This document shows positions 20,576 to 30,399 of a stretch of DNA of 64,000 bases, piece after piece. Source of the stretch: Paulinella micropora (taxonomy: Eukaryota; Cercozoa; Imbricatea; Euglyphida); the NCBI GenBank assembly GCA_009731375.1, contig BJOX01000068.1, forward strand, positions 1,011,120 to 1,075,119, in the 5' to 3' direction. Within the stretch, counting starts at the first letter, position 1, and each line of letters starts with the position of its first letter. A model generated the notes under the pieces. The model saw nothing but the letters and a program-made list of their open reading frames with translations, had not been told where the DNA came from and made no database searches. The position numbers and the translations under genes were made by a program.

Positions 20576-23500
20576 GAAATAGGTAAATGATTAACATATA
20601 CCTCGAGAGGGATGAGAGTACCAATTGGTTCCAGAGAGCCTCCTGTTGAGCTGCAGAGCCTGTAGGTCCCAAATACTCCTGGTAGATGTCGTGGGCCGTC
20701 ACGTTGGGATTGCACATCCAGCGTAAGGGACGGTGTCGGTACCAATGGTAGGTGAAGCAAATTTGTTTGCTTGTCCTTGATTGCCTTGAGTAGAACGTTT
20801 CTGTATTCACCATAGTAGTTGGTCAATAAATCCTCTTTGAACTGCGTCGATTGCGTCCACGAGAGGTCCGTAGTGAGAGGATTAGACTTACCTTCCACTT
20901 CCTTCAGAAACTTCTTTTCAGAGGGCAGAAGACCATGGTGTAGGCATCACCCCCCGGATGGCCGGTAAAAAGTACAGTTTTTCGAACGGTAGTTAGCATC
21001 GACGTCGAAATAGGTAAATGATTAACATATACCTCGAGAGGGATGAGAGTACCAATTGGTTCCAGAGAGCCTCCTGTTGAGCTGCAGAGCCTGTAGGTCC
21101 CAAATACTCCTGGTAGATGTCGTGGGCCGTCACGTTGGGATTGCACATCCAGCGTAAGGGACGGTGTCGGTACCAATGGTAGGTGAAGCAAATTTGTTTG
21201 CTTGTCCTTGATTGCCTTGAGTAGAACGTTTCTGTATTCACCATAGTAGTTGGTCAATAAATCCTCTTTGAACTGCGTCGATTGCGTCCACGAGAGGTCC
21301 GTAGTGAGAGGATTAGACTTACCTTCCACTTCCTTCAGAAACTTCTTTTCAGAGGGCAGAAGACCATGGTGTAGGCATCACCCCCCGGATGGCCGGTAAA
21401 AAGTACAGTTTTTCGAACGGTAGTTAGCATCGACGTCGAAATAGGTAAATGATTAACATATACCTCGAGAGGGATGAGAGTACCAATTGGTTCCAGAGAG
21501 CCTCCTGTTGAGCTGCAGAGCCTGTAGGTCCCAAATACTCCTGGTAGATGTCGTGGGCCGTCACGTTGGGATTGCACATCCAGCGTAAGGGACGGTGTTG
21601 GTACCAATGGTAGGTGAAGCAAATTTGTTTGCTTGTCCTTGATTGCCTTGAGTAGAACGTTTCTGTATTCACCATAGTAGTTGGTCAATAAATCCTCTTT
21701 GAACTGCGTCGATTGCGTCCACGAGAGGTCCGTAGTGAGAGGATTAGACTTACCTTCCACTTCCTTCAGAAACTTCTTTTCAGAGGGCAGAAGACCATGG
21801 TGTAGGCATCACCCCCCGGATGGCCGGTAAAAAGTACAGTTTTTCGAACGGTAGTTAGCATCGACGTCGAAATAGGTAAATGATTAACATATACCTCGAG
21901 AGGGATGAGAGTACCAATTGGTTCCAGAGAGCCTCCTGTTGAGCTGCAGAGCCTGTAGGTCCCAAATACTCCTGGTAGATGTCGTGGGCCGTCACGTTGG
22001 GATTGCACATCCAGCGTAAGGGACGGTGTTGGTACCAATGGTAGGTGAAGCAAATTTGTTTGCTTGTCCTTGATTGCCTTGAGTAGAACGTTTCTGTATT
22101 CACCATAGTAGTTGGTCAATAAATCCTCTTTGAACTGCGTCGATTGCGTCCACGAGAGGTCCGTAGTGAGAGGATTAGACTTACCTTCCACTTCCTTCAG
22201 AAACTTCTTTTCAGAGGGCAGAAGACCATGGTGTAGGCATCACCCCCCGGATGGCCGGTAAAAAGTACAGTTTTTCGAACGGTAGTTAGCATCGACGTCG
22301 AAATAGGTAAATGATTAACATATACCTCGAGAGGGATGAGAGTACCAATTGGTTCCAGAGAGCCTCCTGTTGAGCTGCAGAGCCTGTAGGTCCCAAATAC
22401 TCCTGGTAGATGTCGTGGGCCGTCACGTTGGGATTGCACATCCAGCGTAAGGGACGGTGTTGGTACCAATGGTAGGTGAAGCAAATTTGTTTGCTTGTCC
22501 TTGATTGCCTTGAGTAGAACGTTTCTGTATTCACCATAGTAGTTGGTCAATAAATCCTCTTTGAACTGCGTCGATTGCGTCCACGAGAGGTCCGTAGTGA
22601 GAGGATTAGACTTACCTTCCACTTCCTTCAGAAACTTCTTTTCAGAGGGCAGAAGACCATGGTGTAGGCATCACCCCCCGGATGGCCGGTAAAAAGTACA
22701 GTTTTTCGAACGGTAGTTAGCATCGACGTCGAAATAGGTAAATGATTAACATATACCTCGAGAGGGATGAGAGTACCAATTGGTTCCAGAGAGCCTCCTG
22801 TTGAGCTGCAGAGCCTGTAGGTCCCAAATACTCCTGGTAGATGTCGTGGGCCGTCACGTTGGGATTGCACATCCAGCGTAAGGGACGGTGTTGGTACCAA
22901 TGGTAGGTGAAGCAAATTTGTTTGCTTGTCCTTGATTGCCTTGAGTAGAACGTTTCTGTATTCACCATAGTAGTTGGTCAATAAATCCTCTTTGAACTGC
23001 GTCGATTGCGTCCACGAGAGGTCCGTAGTGAGAGGATTAGACTTACCTTCCACTTCCTTCAGAAACTTCTTTTCAGAGGGCAGAAGACCATGGTGTAGGC
23101 ATCACCCCCCGGATGGCCGGTAAAAAGTACAGTTTTTCGAACGGTAGTTAGCATCGACGTCGAAATAGGTAAATGATTAACATATACCTCGAGAGGGATG
23201 AGAGTACCAATTGGTTCCAGAGAGCCTCCTGTTGAGCTGCAGAGCCTGTAGGTCCCAAATACTCCTGGTAGATGTCGTGGGCCGTCACGTTGGGATTGCA
23301 CATCCAGCGTAAGGGACGGTGTTGGTACCAATGGTAGGTGAAGCAAATTTGTTTGCTTGTCCTTGATTGCCTTGAGTAGAACGTTTCTGTATTCACCATA
23401 GTAGTTGGTCAATAAATCCTCTTTGAACTGCGTCGATTGCGTCCACGAGAGGTCCGTAGTGAGAGGATTAGACTTACCTTCCACTTCCTTCAGAAACTTC

Positions 23501-24094
23501 TTTTCAGAGGGCAGAAGACCATGGTGTAGGCATCACCCCCCGGATGGCCGGTAAAAAGTACAGTTTTTCGAACGGTAGTTAGCATCGACGTCGAAATAGG
23601 TAAATGATTAACATATACCTCGAGAGGGATGAGAGTACCAATTGGTTCCAGAGAGCCTCCTGTTGAGCTGCAGAGCCTGTAGGTCCCAAATACTCCTGGT
23701 AGATGTCGTGGGCCGTCACGTTGGGATTGCACATCCAGCGTAAGGGACGGTGTTGGTACCAATGGTAGGTGAAGCAAATTTGTTTGCTTGTCCTTGATTG
23801 CCTTGAGTAGAACGTTTCTGTATTCACCATAGTAGTTGGTCAATAAATCCTCTTTGAACTGCGTCGATTGCGTCCACGAGAGGTCCGTAGTGAGAGGATT
23901 AGACTTACCTTCCACTTCCTTCAGAAACTTCTTTTCAGAGGGCAGAAGACCATGGTGTAGGCATCACCCCCCGGATGGCCGGTAAAAAGTACAGTTTTTC
24001 GAACGGTAGTTAGCATCGACGTCGAAATAGGTAAATGATTAACATATACCTCGAGAGGGATGAGAGTACCAATTGGTTCCAGAGAGCCTCCTGT
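20576..24094. repeat. Tandem array, 431-bp unit, eight full copies plus a partial ninth
   Basis: Units start at 20576, 21007, 21438, 21869, 22300, 22731, 23162, 23593 and 24024 (cut by a gap at 24095). They are nearly identical; the one variant I noticed (GTCGG in the two left units, GTTGG in the rest) changes Arg to Gln in one frame. On the - strand each unit has a branch-point-like TGCTAAC, a small exon ending GAAG|GTAAGT, a second exon (from ACAG|AAACG to CTCGAG|GTATAT) with the motif NPNVTAHDIYQEYLGPTG, and therefore looks like a duplicated intron-exon block of gene D. 431 is not a multiple of three and chaining the exons breaks frame. Each unit also carries 46 bp of the tip of the 26.8-kb LTR. 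Confidence 0.9.
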
Positions 24095-24104
24095 NNNNNN
24101 NNNN

Positions 24105-24348
24105 TTTTCTGCGTGCACACTTTGCCAAGCTCGAGTGGAGGATGACTTGGATCAGCTCCGGTGATAGCTGCTGCTAAAGGTCCCAACACTTTTTTAATCC
24201 CTGGATGCGTAAGATTCTTCAACCGCCGTTGCTTTCGCTTCGGCATTGCTTCTGGTAGCGCAGTTATCGCTTCAACTTGATCCAGGAAGTAACATCTCTT
24301 CTTTTCTTTCTTTGCAGATTGTCGGGCGGCAGGGCCGAACCTCGCCAC
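24105..24348 (-). CDS. Basic protein fragment upstream of the 431-bp array
   Basis: A frame of about 81 residues rich in Lys and Arg (PEAMPKRKQRRLKNLTHPG) that runs into a 10-N gap at 24095-24104 before the array. It may be the first exon of gene D or a separate gene. Upstream (24349-24545) is A/T-rich with a GA-repeat and no clear coding sequence. Confidence 0.35.
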
Positions 24349-24545
24349 GAGTCTGTCGCTCTCCTGCTCACAATTAGTAACATTGACATTAATAAATAAT
24401 TAATGTAATCCAAAAAATGTAAGGTTTTGTACACATAACTTAATCATTAAATGTGATTGAAAACACGCAAACAAACAAACCAAAAACCTAGAGAGAGAGA
24501 GAGAGAGAGAGGGAGAAAGAGAGGGGGAGGGGGGGGGGGCGGAGT

Positions 24546-25052
24546 TTAGAGAGACTGACATTTACTGATCATTAGTGATTTATCCTCACGATCCTTCCGC
24601 TGAGCTGCAAATGCATCTTGGCAGAGCTTCCTCCCAGTCGCTTCGTCCACGTTGGTTGCAAGAATCTCCTTGGACCAACTCGCAGGATCTCCCTCCAGCT
24701 TCAGGGCCGCNNNNNNNNNNGTCTCCCTCCAGCTTCAGGGCCGCCGCAAACCTCTTGACTTTGCTTCTGTGACACAACAATCAGGACGCGTACGTACACG
24801 TACCTTAAATGCTCATGACAAACTAAGTTTTCAATTGCACAGGACATGTACAATATCATGAACAAACAATAAATTACCTCATCACCTCTCCTTGTGGCCT
24901 TATCATCTCAAGCTCCTGCTCGCGCTTCAAGGCCTTCTGGGCGAGCTTCTCCTGCTCCTTCTCCTATAAATGTATTCATAATATAATTAAGACACATTCT
25001 CTTTCTCTCTCTCACACACACACACAGACAGACACACACATATCTATATATA

Positions 25053-25085
<33 letters not shown>

Positions 25086-25102
25086 GTCTATCTGTCTATC
25101 TG

Positions 25103-25198
<96 letters not shown>

Positions 25199-25719
25199 TC
25201 CATCTAATAATAGTATCTACTATCTCTCTCTCTCTCTGTCAGTGACTTTCTCTCTCTCTCTCTCTCTCATACCTCCTTTTCAGCTTTCATCTTGGCCACG
25301 ATCGCGATGAGATAATCCTTGAATTCTTTGCCAGCCTTGATCATCCTTGCGACTGCAACACAACGCCTCACCTCCCAGTCGAACTCTTGTTTGCTGTTGC
25401 ATCGGATTGATTTGCCTGTCTCTGGATCATTCACGATCCATCCTAGAAAAGAGAAAGATAAAAATGTACGATTGTGTGGAGACTCCAGAGAGAGAGAGAG
25501 AGAGAGAGAGACCTTGACCGGGCTCTCCCTTTCCGACAATGTTCTTTTCTCGCAGCTTCACCAGCTGGTTTGTAACTTGCACCAACGTTATTCTCGCGCG
25601 GTCGATCTTGTCAAACTCGTTGCGAAGAGCAGTTTTCAATCCAGAGGACTTCGTTCCCACTAGAAACGCCGCGACTCTGGCTGGGTCGGGCTTTGCAGAC
25701 AAAACGTACGGGTCTTTCG
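24546..25719 (-). CDS. Gene C: small multi-exon protein with a charged coiled-coil segment, function unknown
   Basis: Proposed exons on the - strand: 25719-25519 (SGLKTALRNEFDKIDRARIT), 25442-25273 (GWIVNDPETGKSI... with donor GTATGA), 24963-24878 (EKEQEKLAQKALKREQELEM, a likely coiled coil) and about 24766-24546, ending with TAA at 24546-24548. The splice sites are GT-AG and the 25519/25442 junction keeps phase. The introns carry CT/GA and CTAT microsatellites. The last exon contains a 10-N join flanked by the same 23 bp on both sides (24688-24710, 24722-24744); collapsing that overlap leaves an open frame. The N-terminus is not defined. Confidence 0.6.
24711..24720. other. 10-N contig join with repeated contig ends
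   Basis: TCTCCCTCCAGCTTCAGGG and the bases after it occur on both sides of the N run. This indicates two overlapping contigs that were scaffolded without merging, and not a biological duplication. Confidence 0.85.
24979..25272. repeat. (CA)n, (CTAT)n and (CT)n intron of gene C
   Basis: CT and CA dinucleotide runs, about 180 bp of CTAT with CTGT variants, then CT repeats. It lies between two proposed gene C exons. Confidence 0.8.
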
Positions 25720-26190
25720 CTACAGTAAACAGGCAAGGATATGGGTAAGGCAGGCAAGGACACTGCAAAAAGAGGCAGAGAAACAAAAAGATACACAGAC
25801 CCATGTCCAGCTGCGTTATTTAAAGGTCAGCAGTCTGTCTCTCTCTCTCCTCTCTCCTCTCGATCTCTCGATCTCTCGATCTCTCTTTCTCCCTCCCTTT
25901 CTCTCTCGTGTGCAAATATGCATTATTATCTCCTTTTCAGCTGCGATCAGACTTTTCAATTCATTTTTAATTTGACGGGGTAGGATGTAACCTACCAGAA
26001 GGCGCTTTGGTGGAGTTCCAAGCTACGAGGAGCACACCCAGGTATCCGGCAAGCCGTAAATTTAAAACGTACTGCCATTGTGAGTTTTGCCCTTTTTTCC
26101 TTTTTCTTTTTTCATTGTTTGCATGCGCACCTCTCAAAGGTTCAAGGGGTTCTCAACGTTTTAACGTGTTTTGTGTCTGACTGTCATTGA
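25720..26190. other. Upstream of gene C, no recognised feature
   Basis: Contains (CT)n near 25840-25900 and otherwise unremarkable DNA. The first exon of gene C may lie here, but I could not identify it. Confidence 0.4.
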
Positions 26191-26191
26191 C

Positions 26192-26275
<84 letters not shown>

Positions 26276-26340
26276 CTCACTCTCTCTCTCTCTCACTCAC
26301 TCTCTGTCTCCCTCTCTCCCTCTGTCTCTCTAGTCTATCG

Positions 26341-26424
<84 letters not shown>

Positions 26425-26457
26425 AGATCTCTCTCTCTCTCTCTCTCGATCGATCGC

Positions 26458-26540
<83 letters not shown>

Positions 26541-26650
26541 GCTACTAATACTACTAATACTACTACCATGACAACAACATCTCCTACTTCTACTTGTTTT
26601 ACTACTTCTCCTTCTATTACTACAAGTATTATTTCAACTTCCACTTTGAT

Positions 26651-26692
<42 letters not shown>

Positions 26693-26731
26693 GACTACTA
26701 CTACTATTACTATTACTATTACTACTACTAT

Positions 26732-26762
<31 letters not shown>

Positions 26763-26807
26763 GTTACTTCTACTTCTACTTCTACTACTTCTACTACTTC
26801 TACTTCT
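26191..26807. repeat. (CT)n, (TA)n and (ACT)n microsatellites
   Basis: CT repeats, a TA/CA block, a second CT block and then ACT repeats with TTC variants up to the LTR start. The long Ser/Leu and Thr/Tyr frames are repeat translations. Confidence 0.9.
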
Positions 26808-27053
26808 TGTAGGCATCACCCCCCGGATAGCCGGTAAAAAGTACAGTTTTTCGGGTGTCAGGTGCACCTAGTTTTTTTCCCAGTATTTCAATATCGTTTG
26901 GCCGGATTTGACCTAATGCCATTTTAACCGTGGTCTGTGCCGCTTTCTTTTCGGCTTCACTGAGCTAATATAACGAGACATCATTCTCCATTGGGGGATT
27001 TGTGTCTGGTTGTATTACCGACTTTTTATCGAGCTATCTTCAGGGAATGTAAC
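26808..27053 (+). mobile_element. Left LTR of the young Ty3/gypsy element
   Basis: 246 bp, starting TGTAGGCATCACC and ending GGGAATGTAACA (TG..CA). It matches 36947-37189 with only about two substitutions and four small indels, pointing to a recent insertion. An A/T-rich AATATAACG at about 26967 could be a TATA-like element. TTGGAGTCACC starts immediately after the LTR and is a candidate primer-binding site. Confidence 0.9.
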
Positions 27054-27816
27054 ATTGGAGTCACCAGCACAAGGCTGATTTTTTTTCTGGCTTGTTTTTG
27101 GAACAGCAGAAAGAAAAATTGGACAGACCTATCTCTTCTGAGTAGGTGTTCCAAAAAACAAATACTCCAGCACATCCCCACACAGCTCCTTTTGCAAAAC
27201 CAGACGTCTAGGCGTTTGTGAGTAGGTGTCTCAGTACCCTCTACACAGCCTGTATCTGTGTCCTCATAAGGAGGCCAGACACCAGACCTCATAGCTGTTC
27301 TTGTGTTCTCTCTTGAGACAGAGACAGAGTAGGTCAACAGACGTACAAACAAACACTCACAGTTACAAACAAACTTGAAGGACACGAGCGTAGTACTCCT
27401 CCTTTCAAGTCTGTGCACTTAGTTGCCTCTCAAAACACATACATCAGAGTATTTTTGCAAATCTCTGACTGTTTTTCGACAATAGGTCTGAACAAGTGTC
27501 AGACGACAGGTCGACTTCTCAAGGAGTGCTTCTCGAGCCTCTTTGACATTATCTGTACGTAGGTCCTCGTACCTCATAACAGATACAACAACAAAAAGAG
27601 AAAAAGAAAAGAGGAGTGGAGAAGGAGATCAAGTTTTCAGAGAAAGTCGTATAGACTACTTCTTTCTCACAAACAAAAACACATAAGACATAGAGGTGAG
27701 ACTCTCTCTCTCTCTACACTGTCTTTTCATCTTTCCTCTCTATTCGTTCCTCAGAGACGAACAGAGTAATTACGGAGTAGAAACAGATCTATCTCCTTTG
27801 TATTCCTTCAGAGACC
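27054..27816 (+). other. Untranslated leader of the Ty3/gypsy element
   Basis: About 760 bp between the LTR and the gag ATG. It begins with the possible primer-binding site TGGAGTCACC. No domain-like frame was seen; it includes short repeats of the GTAGGTGT(T/C)CCA kind. It probably holds packaging and dimerisation signals, which cannot be defined from sequence alone. Confidence 0.6.
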
Positions 27817-30324
27817 ATGTCTTCTAGGTCTGAAGAAGCATATTGGAATGAAGAAGGAGGAGAGAATGAGAGAACCCCAATAGACCAGGAGGATAACGTT
27901 GGCCCTCTTGGGGACGGGGGAGATCTGGCAGTGCCTTCCTATGAAACAGGAGGACCAGAGGACCGACTGCTCGCCCCTGGGCGGATGGGAGAGTCGGAAG
28001 TCGAGAAGGAGAGGAGCGAGGAGGAAGCGAGGTTTGTGGCCGAATATGGCAATCTAAGTGAGAAGGAGTTTGAGGATAAAATAGGGAAGGATGAGGCCTA
28101 TAAATGGCTATTCATTCCCCCAGAAATACGATGGGGAGATCCCTTGAGAAAGGAGGATATCTGTTACCCCCTCCCAAAACAAGCCCTGTCTCTTGCAAAA
28201 TTCCTCAGAGACGACAGTGCACAGTTACAGGTGCAACATGTCTCATTTGGGGACAATATGTCTTTACTGGAGCTTCTCGACCTCACATGGAAAGTGTTCG
28301 AGTGTGCTATACTCTATGAGTACCAGTCTAACAAGACTGTCCTGCCATGGGATTCAAGAGCACTGGCTAGGTTGCTCGATCCTGGTCAGGATATCGAATC
28401 AATCAAAAGAGGGGAAGGGGAGTTTAAGTCCAGGAACGTCCGAGGACAGATTAATGTCATGGATATACCCCTGAGACTTATGGAGATCAAGTTGGTGGAC
28501 TTGAATAAACTCCAACAAACCCCGATTTATGGCAGGGACCTTCACCCGGCCCTGAAAGAAATAGAAGGCGAAGCTGGAGGGGTGACGAAGATTAAGAAGT
28601 TGCATGCGGCCTTGCAGAAGGACGACGCATGGAAGAGGTGGGCTTTCACCAAGGATCATACGATCTTGGAGGGAACGGCCGCACCCGCCCTCACCAATAA
28701 AGCGGGAGAGAAGGAGTTGGCGGAGAAGGCTCTGTTCCTTCGGAAGGCTGCCGAGCTCATGTCTTTTTTTCATCATGCTCAAGACCTGCATATCAGGGAA
28801 AGAGCAGAGGAGAAAGAAAAGAAGGAGTTGGAGGCAAAGATTGCATTGGCTAAGGCGACGGCTACGAGACAGGCACCTTCCTCTGGGCCTTTTATGTCTC
28901 CCCCTGGGTACGTCCCGTCAGCCCATACAGCCCCTCCTGCCCCTACGACTAGCTCAGCGCCTACCACTGTCATTGTCAACAATAATGACAAGAAGGACAG
29001 ACGGGCTATCATTAACGCCTTCCAAAAATATACCAAGTCCGATGCCACTGCTCTGACGCTGGTCGCAGAGACAGCGAGTCAGAAGGACACGGATGCGAAC
29101 CTTCGAGACAAGCTCCGAAGAATTGATGCTTGTATGAAGCAGCATCCAACGGACGAAACACAGGAGTATGAGGCGTTGTCCACCTTGTTGGACCCATCAA
29201 TCCTCACACAAGGATTTGATGTTGTGGAATACAAGGCGTTGCGAGCGGTAGAGGTGTCGGCTAGGAGAGCAGCCTCAGACCTGCAGTGCACGGTGCCAGT
29301 TGCCGTCCTCTTGCAATACTTTAAAACTCATGGGTATCAGCATCTGTGTACTGGTACTTTGATTGGGTTTGAGATTTTTCAAGAGGTGAACGAAGGGCTG
29401 GGCATTAGCGCGAGGTTGGCAGCGATCCTCACTGAGGTCAGCGCCAAGTACGGGCTCTTTTATAGCCGGAAGTCTATCATTTTGTACTTCCTGAGTGCTT
29501 TGTGTGCACGACACCCGAGCAAGCTCGCAAGGATCATACAGTCCTGTCCGACCTTCGCGGCGGTGAAGACGGCGGATTTTTTAGAAACGAATATATACGA
29601 GAGGGCCGTAGCGGCTGTTCAGCCGAGCGACCTGTATAGGGAGGTGCTCGAAGCGTGTTCCGACTTGGACACGACCACCGAGTCATTCTCCAGTGCCGCG
29701 ACACAAGGGGTTGGAGGTGCTCAAGCAGCACATACAACTCGGTCGGCGGGTCAAAAGAGGGGGAGAGACGAGCCGACGCCGTGCTACCGCTATTTTTCAT
29801 ATATGGCGTGTAAGAATGAGGCGAAGCATGGAGTAGGCACCTGTCCACACAGTCATGACTCTGACGATGACAGGATGCGAAATATCTTCCTGAGAGAACT
29901 CAAAGGCTCAAAAAAGGAGCAGGCCTTATACAGAGTTTACAAGAAGGAGTTGGTGGAGAGGAGGTGGAATGCAAATATGGTCGCGGACGGAGAGTTCCGG
30001 GAGGCCAGCATTTTCTTCCTTGAGAAGATGAAGAGAAAGGAGGAGAAAGAAGCAGCGGGCCGACAAGCAGCGCCGACTAGAGGAGGAGAGACGAGAGGAG
30101 CGTCACGAGGGTCCCGAGGGACACCAAGAGGATGGGCACCAAGAGGTCGGGGCTATCGGGGAAGGGGAGGCCGGACCCCAGCGCGCCCTCCCAGAGGACA
30201 CGGATACTGGAATTATAGCTCCAGTTCCAGCTCCAACTACCCCCAGCAAGCTTATACCGCTGCGGAGGGGGGACGTCAAGACGAAGACACTGGCTCAGGT
30301 GAGCGTGTTGAAGTCCTAGAATGA
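27817..30324 (+). CDS. gag: Gag-like protein with CCCH finger and RGG tail
   Basis: 835 residues; the ATG follows GAGACC and is the first Met of the frame. It would form the particle and bind the element RNA. Acidic N-terminus, a charged alpha-helical middle with a coiled-coil-like stretch (ERAEEKEKKELEAKIALAKA), a Pro/Thr-rich hinge, then a helical domain (about 385-620) that probably corresponds to capsid. Instead of the usual CCHC knuckle there is C656-X8-C665-X10-C676-X3-H680, a CCCH pattern, followed by an Arg/Gly-rich tail (about 755-800, RGSRGTPRGWAPRGRG) as in RGG-type RNA-binding proteins. The frame ends with UGA and is in the same frame as pol. Confidence 0.85.
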   Translation: MSSRSEEAYWNEEGGENERTPIDQEDNVGPLGDGGDLAVPSYETGGPEDRLLAPGRMGESEVEKERSEEEARFVAEYGNLSEKEFEDKIGKDEAYKWLFIPPEIRWGDPLRKEDICYPLPKQALSLAKFLRDDSAQLQVQHVSFGDNMSLLELLDLTWKVFECAILYEYQSNKTVLPWDSRALARLLDPGQDIESIKRGEGEFKSRNVRGQINVMDIPLRLMEIKLVDLNKLQQTPIYGRDLHPALKEIEGEAGGVTKIKKLHAALQKDDAWKRWAFTKDHTILEGTAAPALTNKAGEKELAEKALFLRKAAELMSFFHHAQDLHIRERAEEKEKKELEAKIALAKATATRQAPSSGPFMSPPGYVPSAHTAPPAPTTSSAPTTVIVNNNDKKDRRAIINAFQKYTKSDATALTLVAETASQKDTDANLRDKLRRIDACMKQHPTDETQEYEALSTLLDPSILTQGFDVVEYKALRAVEVSARRAASDLQCTVPVAVLLQYFKTHGYQHLCTGTLIGFEIFQEVNEGLGISARLAAILTEVSAKYGLFYSRKSIILYFLSALCARHPSKLARIIQSCPTFAAVKTADFLETNIYERAVAAVQPSDLYREVLEACSDLDTTTESFSSAATQGVGGAQAAHTTRSAGQKRGRDEPTPCYRYFSYMACKNEAKHGVGTCPHSHDSDDDRMRNIFLRELKGSKKEQALYRVYKKELVERRWNANMVADGEFREASIFFLEKMKRKEEKEAAGRQAAPTRGGETRGASRGSRGTPRGWAPRGRGYRGRGGRTPARPPRGHGYWNYSSSSSSNYPQQAYTAAEGGRQDEDTGSGERVEVLE

Positions 30325-30333
30325 CGGGAGGAA
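30316..30333 (+). promoter_or_regulatory. Candidate stop-codon readthrough site between gag and pol (UGA CGG)
   Basis: Gag ends CTA GAA TGA CGG GAG. Downstream the same frame stays open without another stop through the pol reading frame to 33468. UGA followed by CGG is a known leaky context used by tobraviruses and related RNA viruses. Purine-rich sequence follows. A readthrough Gag-Pol fusion is an inference; internal initiation at ATG 30400 is the alternative. Confidence 0.65.
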
Positions 30334-30399
30334 AAGAGGGAGGAGGAGAAGAGAAAGAAGGAGATAAAAACTGTTCTTTTTAATCCGACAGTCACAGTT

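Noticed and set aside
20898-24000. Eight separate 141-residue genes starting MEGKSN
   Set aside because: The Met codon overlaps a splice donor (GAAG|GTAAGT) and the frame is a by-product of the repeat unit; the other frame in the unit has better splice support.
20576-24094. A CRISPR-like or satellite array
   Set aside because: The unit is 431 bp without spacers, contains splice signals and coding frames, and lies in a eukaryotic gene context.
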